DNA of 64,000 nt from Holtermannia corniformis. Taxonomy: Eukaryota; Basidiomycota; Tremellomycetes; Holtermanniales. Position 1 is the first letter of the stretch. Each line of letters begins with the position of its first letter. The stretch is taken from contig BCIJ01000001.1 of assembly GCA_001599935.1 (NCBI GenBank), forward strand, positions 746,277 to 810,276, written 5' to 3'. The translations under genes were made by a program, and so were the position numbers. Under the pieces are notes generated by a model. It was not told the origin of the DNA. It saw only the letters and a program-made list of their open reading frames with translations, and made no database searches. Shown here in pieces: positions 38,201-49,500 of the stretch.

Positions 38201-38791
38201 CATACTCCCTCTCGAGTTCGGCGCGAACGTCTTGGTTGTATGCGACCGGGGACAGGCCGAGACCATTGTCCAGCCACGGCGATTGCAGCTGAGCATAGTC
38301 GAGTCCCAAGCCAAGCCCGAAGGTAGCACGCGGGGTGACGGGCATGTATGAGCTGATGGGTGACGATGCTGCGAGGCCGGACGGGGTCGAGTAGTACGGC
38401 GTGCCCCAGGGGTTGAGATCTGAGCAACGAGGGTCAGAGTCTCAGTGGGTCAAGGAATGTATAGTGTAGCCAACGACTGACTGTGTCCAGGGACGTTGGG
38501 CGTGCTCGGCGGCGGCTGTTGGGATCGGTAGTCAGCGGGGACTGACCGTCAATACTTGACTGGCAGGCTCTACCTACCGTCTCGTGGAGCTGCACACTGC
38601 GCATAGCCGACTCGAGCTGCGTCGACTTAGTCCCGGTGGGTGTTGCAAGCGTCTTCATTGTCGGCGGAGTCGTAAAGGCCGTTGCTGACGGAGAAAGCGG
38701 GTGACTGAGTAGCCAAGATGGTCAGTTTCGCTGATGTCGCCACCTGGTTCGCTACAAGAGGTGGGAGAGTGACCCACGTCGATGGCGACAT
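35209..38791 (-). CDS. MEI2: Mei2-like RNA-binding protein (three RRMs, C-terminal RRM_2)
   Basis: A gene with many short introns. The first exon is short (MSPST, start 38791) and the next carries a Ser/Thr/Pro-rich N terminus. RRM-like segments occur around 37.7-37.9 kb (IQGLPRDAVSAEIKELFM) and 36.9-37.2 kb (ALSNIGDLKAFRVVG). The diagnostic C-terminal RRM reads TTVMVKDVPNKLSRDQL, then FDFVYLRFDFRNRCNVGYAF and SSVMDVNEEWRPQVFYSS, typical of Mei2/AML proteins. The tail is short (TTPPRQASGRW). In fission yeast Mei2 binds meiRNA and drives meiosis; in basidiomycetes the role is not established. One exon near 35.43 kb is 15 nt (AEFPE). The precise start is uncertain because exon 1 is so short. 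Confidence 0.87.
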
Positions 38792-39150
38792 TTTCGACTG
38801 CGTTGGGTCGAAACTTTGGGGTTGGGTCAATGTCGATAGCAGCTGGACGTAGACCGATGGGGTTTGCGGAACGACTCAGTCGTCGTCAGCGCCGTTGTCG
38901 CCGTCGCCGCCGTGTCCGCTCCGAACGCGGCCAGAGTCACCCGGCCGAGCGTCGGTTGCGGCCTGCACATCGCGCGAAAGGGGCAGCACACGGAAAATCA
39001 CCATCAGCATCAGCGCGGGGTCCCAGGCGGTGGCCAGGTTTCATGTGCTACGTCACGTCACCACGCGAAGCGCTACGGGTACATGCAAGTTTGCTACATA
39101 GCTCCCTTTGCCCATTATACACTGCGAGATCACCTTCAGATGCGAGGACA
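38792..39150. other. Intergenic region between Mei2-like start and MFS stop
   Basis: 359 bp between two minus-strand genes. It must hold the Mei2-like promoter and the MFS 3' end. A run of CGTCGTCAGCG-like repeats (38879-38915) is present but looks like simple composition. No conserved coding sequence was found. Confidence 0.4.
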
Positions 39151-41308
39151 TCAAGCAGTCGTCTCGACTGCAGTCTGCTTCTCCGGGCCGGGCGTTTTGT
39201 CATTCTTCTCACCGACCGCGCCGACGCCACGGAGCGCAACGATGGCCAAGACCATGCTAAACCACGCAAACCCCGCGCCAAGCCAGAAAGCAGCTCGAAG
39301 GCCGTGCAGGCGCGCGAGCTGGGTATCGCCCGTGCTCGACAGCGTCTTGTCAGCGTACACAGTGTGCACGAGGGTCGTGAGCGCCAGCCCGAGGGACCCG
39401 CCAAGTTGCACGAGGGTCTGAAAGAGCGCGCCAGCAAGTGACTGCTCGTCGGGCAGCGCGAGCTTGGCGACAAAGATCATGCTGGCCGAGTCAGCGCTGT
39501 GGGAGTCCAGGCACACTCGGAAAGACATACCCGCAGGCCATGAGGCTGGAGCAGGGCGTTAGCACGTCAACAGGCTCAGCGTAAACGCAACGTACAAATC
39601 AGCACCCATGACGCCTAGCCACCTGCGTGCGTCAGCGTCTCGACCGCAACCTGTGACTGTCAAGCGACCTACATTGCCTGGAAGCCATAGTGCCAGTAAC
39701 TCGCGGCCGGATCCGCGATCGCAAACATCAAGTTGGCCAGCCTAAGACGAGCCCGATCAGCCATGCTGCACCATCTCCCTCCCCTATGGCAAAATGACCC
39801 ACCCAGTCGCAAAAGTCCCAATGACAATCAGGATCTGTGCGCTAACACGGGACGCCAAGAACCCAACGATGATATTGTAGATGACGCCAAAGATGCAAGT
39901 CGGGATGAAGCGGATCATGGTCTGCAGCGGATCGAGCTGTTGCACTTGTTGGAAATACAGGGTCGCGTGGAACAGGAGCGACTATGCCGAATCAGCGCCG
40001 CTGTGATCCGGTGACAGATGACTCACCGCGAACCCACACCAAGCGAAAAAGGCAATAGCGTACACGGCCGCCAACTTGCCTTTGGCGCGTGTCCACAGCT
40101 GAAGCCGCATGAGCGGCGGCTTGGTCGACTTTTCGACTCGGTGCTCCCAGAAGAAGAATCCTGCGATCATGGCGACGGAGATCAGGAGCAGAGCGATGAT
40201 GTCTATGCAGTCTCTTCAGCACTGCAACTGCGGATACAGTGTCCAAGACAACGACTCACACCCAGTCTTCCACCCGTCTGGCGCGGTTTCACCTCCACTC
40301 AGCACGTACTGCAGCAACACCAACCCAACAGTGATCAAGCCTGCTCCGGTCCAGTCGATGCTTCCGCGTGCCGCGCGTGGGTCGTCAGCGGGAAAGAGGA
40401 GGAAACCAAGGATGGCAGTCAGAGCGGCGAGCCCTCCATTGACGTAGAAGATGGCATGCCAGGTCGAGCTGTGGCGTGGCGTGAGTCATGACGGCCAGAT
40501 CATATACAAAATAACACGTACGGCGCGTAGATCGTGAGTAGACCGCCGAGGATGAGCCCGATCCCACCGCCGATCGGCGCGCCGCAACTGAAGCTGGCAA
40601 AGGCGAGAGACCGCGCACGCCCCTCAAAGTTGTGTGCGATGATCCCAATCGCGGACGGTACACTGCACGCCCTGTCAGCTCGATCATTCAATGCATCGAG
40701 CTCGCACCGAAACATACGTGATCGACGCGCCGACGCCAGCCAGAGCTCTGGCAACGACGATCGCGACGACGTTGTTGATCACGCCGCCGATGATTGTCCA
40801 GATCATCATCCACGTGATGCCGACCATGAAGATGCGTTTGCGCCCAAAAACGTCGGCAAGGCGACCGGAAAGGAGAAGGCAACATCCCTCGAACGGTATA
40901 TTAGTAACAGGTCCGTGCTTGCGATAGGATACGCACGAACGCCAGTCTGCAATTGGTCAGATGACTCACAGAGGATCGATGCCTTGGCTGCACTCACGAG
41001 AAGGCCGAGACAAACCACTGCAGTTGATCATCTCCAATCCCAAGATCTTCGCCCATCGTCGGCAGAGCGATATTCAATGCCTGGGTGCTCCCAGAGTTCA
41101 ACGACATGGTCAGCACCGTCGTGCCCGCGATGCCAAACGCTCGGAGACTCGACATTGGCCGTTTAGTCGGCACCTCGTCGACATCTTGAGCTTTATCAGA
41201 CTGCGCAGCGACCTCTTGGCTATCGGCGCGTAGAGCTGGCAACGGAGTGAAGACTCGCTCGGAGCCTACGACGTCAAGAGCGACGTCGTTCGACTCTCGT
41301 CCTGCCAT
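39151..41308 (-). CDS. Major facilitator superfamily transporter, DHA2-like (about 14 spans)
   Basis: The N-terminal cytosolic tail is about 50 residues, followed by the first span with SLNSGSTQALNIALPTMGED. The MFS motif A appears as SGRLADVFGRKRIF. Further spans include GGVINNVVAIVVARALAGVG, SFSCGAPIGGGIGLILGG and RFIPTCIFGVIYNIIVG; the C-terminal half includes GSLGLALTTLVHTVY. Motif C-like GxxxGPxxGG is replaced by GAPIGGGIG. The span count and order fit the drug:H+ antiporter-2 group, which exports toxic compounds or moves metals and amino acids. The substrate is unknown. The gene has about nine introns. The ATG at 41308 was chosen as the first in-frame methionine. Confidence 0.88.
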
Positions 41309-41735
41309 CGCGTTGTCACTGGGTGCTCGGTGTGGTCGAGCGGTCACAAGGTCGAGTCGAGCATGACGCCCAAGGTTTGCCAGCAAACGCTCGCACGCCC
41401 GAGTCGGCCGGGTTTCAATTTGCCGATATTTCTCCGGGTGACTTGACGAGCTGGCATCCCTTGTCGTGATCGGAACAGTGATTGTTGACGTTCATGGCAC
41501 GCGATAGTGTCCATTTGCGTAGGTATCTACAGTGAACAGGAATGCTTGTGCGTACACGCGCCATTACCCGAGTCCAGCGTCGCCCGTTTGATCCACGTGC
41601 CCTGCGTTCATGAACTTCGTGGTAGTACTTCCGAGATCATAAGCACTCAAGATACCGACGATCCCATCGCCAATCACTCTGGGACGAACACTGCGACTGT
41701 AAACGCTGGCTCGGCTGGTCGTGGAAACAGTCACG
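41309..41735. promoter_or_regulatory. Divergent intergenic region, MFS / Crinkler-type gene
   Basis: 427 bp between opposed start codons with no supported coding sequence. No repeats, terminal inverted repeats or target-site duplications that would mark an insertion were seen. Confidence 0.45.
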
Positions 41736-43702
41736 ATGAGCGTCCTCACTTTGCCACCGCACGATCCCGATCCAAAAGTGTGGACACAGAAGCTGTACGA
41801 TGACTATTGGCAGAAGGACAAGAAGGACAAGAAGAAGGACGTTATCGAGATCATCAAGGACCACGACGGCAAGACTGAGTACAAGGTCGTCTCCTCTCGG
41901 CTGCCATCTATGTGGGATGTAGACTCTGAGGACGTTGTCTTCGTGCGCGAGGATTACGTCAGGATCTGGAAGGAGGTCGCATCTGGCTACTTGACGAGTC
42001 GTAAACAGAGGACGTCTGGCGGCTTGTGCATCTACGGTCATCCTGGAATAGGTCCGCGGTCTGGTTTGACTCGGCGCGGTTGCACTGACACAAGTCATCA
42101 GGCAAGACGTATGCTCTCTTCTTCGTCCTCGTGAATGCGCTGCATGACGGCTTCCCGACTGTACTTGCCCTCAACAACGACTACTTCATCTTTGACGACA
42201 GCGGTTTGCGGGGTCCATTCCCCAACACGGTCAGAATCGAGCAATACCCGCGAGGCTACCTCATCCTTGTCGATTCGGGTTTCGACGAACAGCCCCCAGC
42301 CGTATACCGCAATCCTGAGTACTCGCCATTCCTCGTGCAGGCTACGTCGCCGACAGTGAATCGCTGGAAACAATGGACGAAGCAACTTAATGCCCCTGTG
42401 CTCGTTGTGAACATCTGGACGATGGCGGAATTCAAGAAGCTCATGTATGTACATCCTCCATGCTCCGTCCTGATGCTGACGAGCGTAGCGCCGTCAGAAG
42501 CCTGTCAAACCGCCAGTCGGAACCCCCGCAGCCTTCGTACCAGCTCGAGGATCTCTTCTGTCTCGTCGGACCCAGCCCTCGCGAGATCTTCGCAGCGCAA
42601 CGAACCATCCGCAAGACAGACAATCTCTACGTGGACTTTGACAAGCTGTACGATTCCGTCGAGCAAGTCACGATATATGATGATCCCACTACGTTCGGGC
42701 GCTTGCAGGCGCAAGATCAGACAGACATACAAGCTCGGGTGCAAAGCTTTCACAAGCTTTTCCATATCGTGCCCAAGAAACAAAGGCCGTCGCGACAAGT
42801 ATCCGCAAGATTTATCATTCCGACCGCGTTCCTCCGCGAGCTTTTCGGGTTTGCCATCACCAAGTGGGGCAAAGACCTATACATGGCTTCACACTTGACC
42901 GCTTTGCCCCTGTCAGGCCCGACTTTCGAAGCGTACGGAGTCAAGCGGCTCGAGTGTCGCGACGCGCCCCTCGTCTGCCACTTTTCGCAAGGCCGCACAT
43001 TCCAGCTGCCTAACAACATCCCCCGCAGTAAGACGTTTGTCGACTTGACTCTCGGCCTCAACATCGAATGGGGCAAGTTGCAGCTCCCTGAGTCTCCGTA
43101 CCAGAGAGACTGGGACGTGATGCTGGGATTCACCGATCCTCAGTCGCAAGCGCGACGCCTCGTCTTTCTCAAATTCACGGTTGCTAGCAAACATGCCATC
43201 AAGGGTGACGGCGTCCGGCAGGTCCTGGAGAGTAAGGGCTTTATCGCTAGCCGATCCGAGGCTGTATTCGTCTTTGTCGTTCCGTGTCGAGCGATTGGAC
43301 GATCCGTGACCCAAAACTTCGCCAAGGCTGGACGTCGAATCGAAACGATTAATAAAAATGGCAGGAGAAAGTATATCACGGTTTTAGTCGGCTATGCTGT
43401 CATCCAGGTCGACGGCTACGATCCCAACCAGGTGAGTCTGCGTAAGTACCTCGGTTGAATTCTGACATGAGCAGGCCCCTGTCCGCGAACATGAAGACTT
43501 CGAAACCGTCATGGACCAATACGGTACGAACATTGACCTGGACAAGTTAAGAGGAGTCGGTGCAGACGATGAAGGCGTGGCAGACCAGGGTGCGGACACC
43601 GAGGAGCGTGCAGACGACGAAGTGGCGGTTGACAAGGGTGCGGACACTAAGAAGCGTGCGAAATCCAAGGCTGTGGAGCCGAGTGGACGATCTCCGGCCT
43701 AA
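41736..43702 (+). CDS. Crinkler/RHS-type P-loop NTPase with nuclease-like C-terminal domain
   Basis: Four exons: 41736-42051, 42102-42444, 42489-43431, 43475-43702. They give 609 residues. A Walker A motif, GHPGIGKT, lies near residue 105 and is split by intron 1. A Walker B-like YLILVDSG follows. After SPFLVQATSPTVNRWKQW comes a conserved block with LVGPSPREIF. The C-terminal part (RRLVFLKFTVASKHAIKGDG, VFVFVVP) resembles a restriction-endonuclease-like fold. The tail has short Asp/Glu/Ala-rich repeats (GADDEG, GADTEE, GADTKK), then basic residues that could be a nuclear signal. This NTPase plus nuclease architecture is known from Crinkler and RHS proteins, proposed effectors derived from transposons. 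No signal peptide is visible. Assignment is by motif order, without a database search. Confidence 0.72.
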
Positions 43703-43996
43703 AGACCTCTGGCATTCGAGCAGGTTGTCATGAGTTCAATTGGGCTCTAACGACTGTGCCATCATTGTGATATAACGAGTATCGTCTACGACAAGTACGA
43801 CCTGATGCACCTTTGTAAAGTTCCTGATCTGGCTGCTCGCGAGGTTTCTACTTGGTGAAAGAGGCAATGTGATAGGCGTGACGACCTTGGCGCTGGCTGA
43901 CTGATTCATGCGAAGTGAGAAGCGTGATCGAGTTGGAAGAGGTAACGGAGGCCGAGACGCATATTGGCGTTGCGCCGAGTAGCGACTTTGACAGAT
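43703..43996. other. Convergent intergenic region
   Basis: 294 bp between the stop codons of the Crinkler-type gene and the PHD-chromodomain gene. Nothing is recognised beyond expected 3' untranslated sequence. Confidence 0.4.
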
Positions 43997-45700
43997 CTAT
44001 TGTGCATTCGGGATCTTCGGCCCACTCCTCTTCCCTGTAGTCGGGATCTTCTCACCCGCCAAATCCCAGACCGACAATGCCTCTGGCAGGATTGCAGTTC
44101 GGGCCTTGAGGCTCACGTTCTGGTCCGCCGCGGTCTCCTCAAACCGAGCGCGGGCAACGTCCAGACCGTTGATGTTTTGTGGCTCTTCCCTGATCACGGT
44201 CAGCATGCGAAAGTATATTGCGCACGGGTCACATACCATGTTGCGTCCGATAGACCATAACCGTCCCATTTCACGAGATACACGAATTGGCGTATGCCTT
44301 GTTCATCTCGACGGACGGCGCGCCGGCTGTACTCTGTCAGGGACAATCATGGTATCGATGGGGCACAGGACGAACCCTAGCAGCTTTTCCATGTAAAACA
44401 TCTGCCCACCTGCTTGTTCGTCGGCGAAAATCAGTGTTCTGCCGGTCACATCAGCTGGCATTCTAGATTAGGCTTGCACGGACGCAAAAGGGCACTGCGG
44501 CCGCAAGCACAATGGCTTTTTCTTGCCTCGACCGCCGCGACGGATCGCCACTACGCGGCTTGAGTACCAGGTGACAGACAGGCGAGCGAGCTACATACCA
44601 GCCTTCTTCGTATGTGTGCACGCAGGGCAGAAGAACGTCTCACGACTCATGTCTTTGTCGAGCGGTACACGCGCACAGGACAGATGTACCCTTCGTCCTA
44701 TGTCAGCAGAGACTGCGCGAGAGCACTCGACGTACCATCCTTCGCACTGAGAGCGGGATTCAAGTCAGTCATGCCTGCATTCACGAGCTTCCACTGACAT
44801 TGTCGCACTGCAACATCTAATCGGTGTCAGCTACACGTGTATAGCCATCGACAACAGTTGACCCACCTGCTTGCCCTCTAGTGTCAAAGGTCCACAATCC
44901 GGCCAGATCTGGTCCTTGACTTCGGCCTCCTCTGGCGGGGCAGGAGATAGGCTCGGTGTCGGGTTGCGGCGCTTCCGCTTGACGGGTCTTGCAGATATCT
45001 TGGACGTTGGAGCTGGACTAATTGTAGACTGAGTTGAGATGGTCGAGTCGATGCGGGCGCTTTGCTGCCTTGCCGGGGTCGTTTTCCGAGCGCGGGGTGA
45101 CTTGGTGATTGAAGGGGTTACGTCAACGGCAGGTGCCGTCTGAGCTGGGAGTTCGTGGTGCTGATGATCGTCCACTTGCTGGTCAAAGACATCCGTGTCT
45201 GGTGGCTCATGTTGCGGCGCGTACACTTGTGGCAGCACTTGCGGCTGTTCAACCGGCTGTACTAGCTGCGGTTGGGGTGCTGCATAGTTGACCGGCCCGG
45301 GTTGCCCGGGTTGCCCATAGCCATTGGCATGCTGCGCATATCCATATGTGCCGTGTACATGTGCGATACCTTCGAGCTGACGTTGCTCCATCCGCGCAAG
45401 TGCGGCCGACGTAGCCGCCATGAACGCACGGACGTGCTGGCGTTCAGCTGCACAGTCTGCTTCGAGCCGGTTGACAGTGTGCTCGAGGCGCTGTATGCCT
45501 GACGAGAGTATCTCCTGGCCAGTGGGCATCAGTCAAAGAACACGGACTGCTTTCGACATGTCACTCACCCAGTCAGCACCTCGCCAGGTGACCCCGGTTC
45601 CGTTGGGTTGCTGATTGCCTGACCCAGCTGGGGTCAACCACTCGTTGCGAGCCACGTCCTCGATCTCCTGATCCGACAGGTCTAGGATACCGTCCTCCAT
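43997..45700 (-). CDS. PHD finger plus chromodomain protein
   Basis: Starts at MEDGILDLSDQEIEDVARNE. The second exon is long (a coiled helix, then Gln/Pro/Tyr-rich and Ser/Thr-rich disorder with a KRKRR nuclear signal). Small exons then assemble a PHD finger: QMLQCDN, CEGW, VHLSCARVPLDKD, FFCPACTH. The last exons give a chromodomain (RQFVYLVKWDGYGLSDATWE, then EPQNINGLDVARARFEE). The aromatic cage positions Tyr, Trp and Trp are present. PHD and chromo modules read histone methylation, so a chromatin regulator is likely. The PHD exons are separated by introns of 45-50 nt; a longer intron, about 150 nt, precedes the ADVTGRTLIFADEQ exon. The exact partner family is not recognised. Confidence 0.8.
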
Positions 45701-45878
45701 CCCGCTGTTTTGCCTTCTCTGTACAATGCTTGTCGAACGTTTCACTCCGAGGCCGCACAGACGTCTTGTCGCAACTGCACTGTCACGTGACGCGCCACTC
45801 CCGTTTTGCTTCCGGCGCCGTGTTTCAAGTCGACGATGCCGAGAGCGCGGTTTCGCAGCACGAGTAGTGACGAGCTAC
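45701..45878. promoter_or_regulatory. Shared divergent promoter, PHD-chromo / DPM1
   Basis: 178 bp between opposed starts. It includes a CACGTGA-like E-box at about 45784 (GTCACGTGAC). No TATA box. Confidence 0.45.
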
Positions 45879-47127
<1,249 letters not shown>

Positions 47128-47243
47128 GGCATGCATGGACATTGTATTGTACAACACGGACGGGTGCACTATAGCCAGCAGATCAAGCGTGTATGCGGAG
47201 AGGCAAAAGCTTGTGTATAGACGCAAGTAGGGGAGTCGGATCA

Positions 47244-48950
47244 CTAGCTGTCCCACGCGCTCATTGCCGTTTTCCAGCTATCGCGTGTCCGTACACTGTC
47301 TGGCCGCTTGGGCTTTGCGCCACTACCACTACCCGAGCCCGTTGTCGGACTCAGCGCAGGCCCAAGCACAAGCTGAGCGCTACCAGACGCACTGGCCGGT
47401 ACATGGCGCGGCGTGTCCAGATCCGACTGTCCACGACTCCGGATCGAGATTGTCAAGCTCGGCCTGCCTCCGGGAAGACCAGGGAGGCGCGTCGCCGCGC
47501 GCCACGACCATCCACTTTCCCCCGATTCCCAGCTACCTCTTCGGCGCACCGCTCGGACCGAACTATCGTCTTCGAAACTGCGTCGACGGCTGGCGGAGAC
47601 CTGGCCGCCTTGGACGTCGTCAGGCTCGTCGGCCCATGTGACGGATGGGGTGCCCGTCGCGATCGAGCGCGGCGCATAGCGCGATTGCGGGGACAGCGGT
47701 GTTCCCGGCCCGGGCGCGGGTGGTGCGGCAAACGTAGAGCTCGCGAGCGTGATCATGGATGCATTGGCGCGGGGTGGAGATCCTGGTCGGGGGTTATCAC
47801 GAGGGTGGGGATGTGAGTGCTTGGGTGCTTGTGCACGCTGAAAGTGGGGTGGATGGATCGTGCCGATCTCAGTCAGGTTGGAAGTTGGCGTTTGCGGCGC
47901 GTCCTCGGTCCGTAGTGAGGCTGCGTCGGTGTTGGTGGGTATGCTAGCGACAGCTGCAGGGTTGTGCTGCGGCACCGCAGCGGTGGGCGCTGTAGCTACA
48001 GGGACCTGAGCTATATGAGCCACTCGCGGGGCGCTCTCGATGCTCATCAGCGTGGTTGGCTTGGTGCTCGCCGTGCTTGCACCGCTGCGCCACATCTTGG
48101 ACGGCACATCCGAGTCGGATGCATCCGATGATGAGGATGACGCACGGCGGATAGACAGCGAGGGTGGTGCCGCTGGTGCACTGGACGGTATTTGCATGGC
48201 CGAATGCGAAAGCGAGGGAGCGGGCGAAGCGGGGTAGGATGGAGGGATTGGCCGTAGCGAAGCGTCCTCGTCTGCTACCGAAGCAAAGAACACTGACGCC
48301 TCGTCGAGTGCTCTTGTCCTAGCAGAATAGGACACGAGCGAGCTCTGAGACCTCAACGAGGGTGAACGCGAAGCGTACGATGACGTGTAACGGCCTGAAG
48401 AGGGCCCAGGCTGTAGGTTGTACAGCGCCGCAGCTGATGGGTAAGGATGCCGCCGGCTCGGCGAGTCATCCAGCGACCTGATCGACTGCGACTCTGCGCG
48501 GGACGCCGAGTTTGTCGTGAATGATGCCGCCGGGTGCGAGTAGTGAGGGCTGACTGAGCGGCGGGAAGCGCGGCGGTGGATCGGACTGGCCAGTGGGATG
48601 ATCTCTGGCCTTGCTCCTCTGATCAGTTTCGGCACAGCACTGGGTGGCGGCAGAGTGCTCTGCCGATAGCGTGCGGCATCATCTGGCCCGCTGATGGTCG
48701 ATCGCCGACCGGCTCCGAGCTTGCGCGAGATCCAGTCGATGATCGGTTTAGCGGATGACTTTTCGCGGCGAGAGCCAGCGGTGCTCGGTCCAGCCGCGTC
48801 TCTTTCTCTCAATCCTACAGCAGGCTTGGACGGGCCCACCAGACGCCGGTCGAGTGCAGCGGTGGCGGGTTTGGTGTTTGCTTGGACGGTCTGTGCTGGG
48901 GTCAGAGCGACCGCCTGGCCTGCCATTGCTGCGAGTCTGACCAAACACAT
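47244..48950 (-). CDS. Ser/Pro-rich protein without introns, function unknown
   Basis: A single open frame of 568 codons. Composition is dominated by Ser, Pro, Ala and Arg with little predicted structure. One short conserved-looking segment, KPIIDWISRKLGAGRRS, lies near residue 70. A Trp-containing stretch (SWESGESGWSWRAATRL) lies near residue 490. Many Ser-Pro and Arg-x-x-Ser sites suggest phosphorylation. No signal peptide or membrane span. The lack of introns is unusual next to its intron-rich neighbours. A second Met follows at 48926. I recognise no family; a signalling or cell-wall-integrity scaffold would fit but is not supported. Confidence 0.68.
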   Translation of the reverse strand: MCLVRLAAMAGQAVALTPAQTVQANTKPATAALDRRLVGPSKPAVGLRERDAAGPSTAGSRREKSSAKPIIDWISRKLGAGRRSTISGPDDAARYRQSTLPPPSAVPKLIRGARPEIIPLASPIHRRASRRSVSPHYSHPAASFTTNSASRAESQSIRSLDDSPSRRHPYPSAAALYNLQPGPSSGRYTSSYASRSPSLRSQSSLVSYSARTRALDEASVFFASVADEDASLRPIPPSYPASPAPSLSHSAMQIPSSAPAAPPSLSIRRASSSSSDASDSDVPSKMWRSGASTASTKPTTLMSIESAPRVAHIAQVPVATAPTAAVPQHNPAAVASIPTNTDAASLRTEDAPQTPTSNLTEIGTIHPPHFQRAQAPKHSHPHPRDNPRPGSPPRANASMITLASSTFAAPPAPGPGTPLSPQSRYAPRSIATGTPSVTWADEPDDVQGGQVSASRRRSFEDDSSVRAVRRRGSWESGESGWSWRAATRLPGLPGGRPSLTISIRSRGQSDLDTPRHVPASASGSAQLVLGPALSPTTGSGSGSGAKPKRPDSVRTRDSWKTAMSAWDS

Positions 48951-49500
48951 GAGTGAGTGGATACGGTGGACGTCTGCCTACATACCTGCTCGCTCTGCCT
49001 GCGCTGTTGGGTGTACAGACCACGCACTGGCCGGCATGCAGCTGAGAACGCACCCAAGCTGAGCGCTCACGCAATGCTCCTAGCACGCCAAGTGCGAGGC
49101 TTGCGAGGTGCTAGACGCTGTAGCAAGCGGTAAACCTGATGGCCAGCGAGCTGCTAATCGCTCAAGCAACGCAACCCCTTGCCAGTGCCACGCTCCGCAT
49201 AACGCCGTTCACTTCTCGCTGGTGTCAACCCCCTACGCACCAAGCTTCGTCATCACAAAAGTGGTATCGCACTCAGCATCCGTCCAAAAGGTAGGCATCC
49301 AAGCTACAGCCAGCTCCGCCGTCGTCTCCCTCTCTCGATCGTCCAGCGTAGCCAGCTCTCGGCTTCGTAGACTTCTAGACTGTACGTTCCCGTCCGGCCA
49401 CACCGCCACTTTGCCGGTTGATGCTGATCATCTGCGTCGTGACAACAGGTGGCCAGCTCTCCAAGGAGACGACGGCCCGCACACTACGCCAGCTCGCACC
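48951..49500. promoter_or_regulatory. Divergent region and ODC leader, with predicted 5'UTR intron
   Basis: 550 bp between opposed starts. A good intron signature lies at 49382-49448 (GTACGT...GACAACAG). An ATG at 49421 would start an ORF overlapping the ODC start out of frame, but it lies inside this intron. Another ATG at 49138 opens a short ORF of about 50-60 codons upstream. Confidence 0.5.

Noticed and set aside
44300..44560. Possible extra exons between PHD and chromodomain parts
   Set aside because: Several acceptor-like sites exist, but only the ADVTGRT exon gave a frame consistent with both sides.
49108..49500. In-frame N-terminal extension of ornithine decarboxylase
   Set aside because: The frame is open but has no ATG before 49501, and a predicted intron interrupts it.
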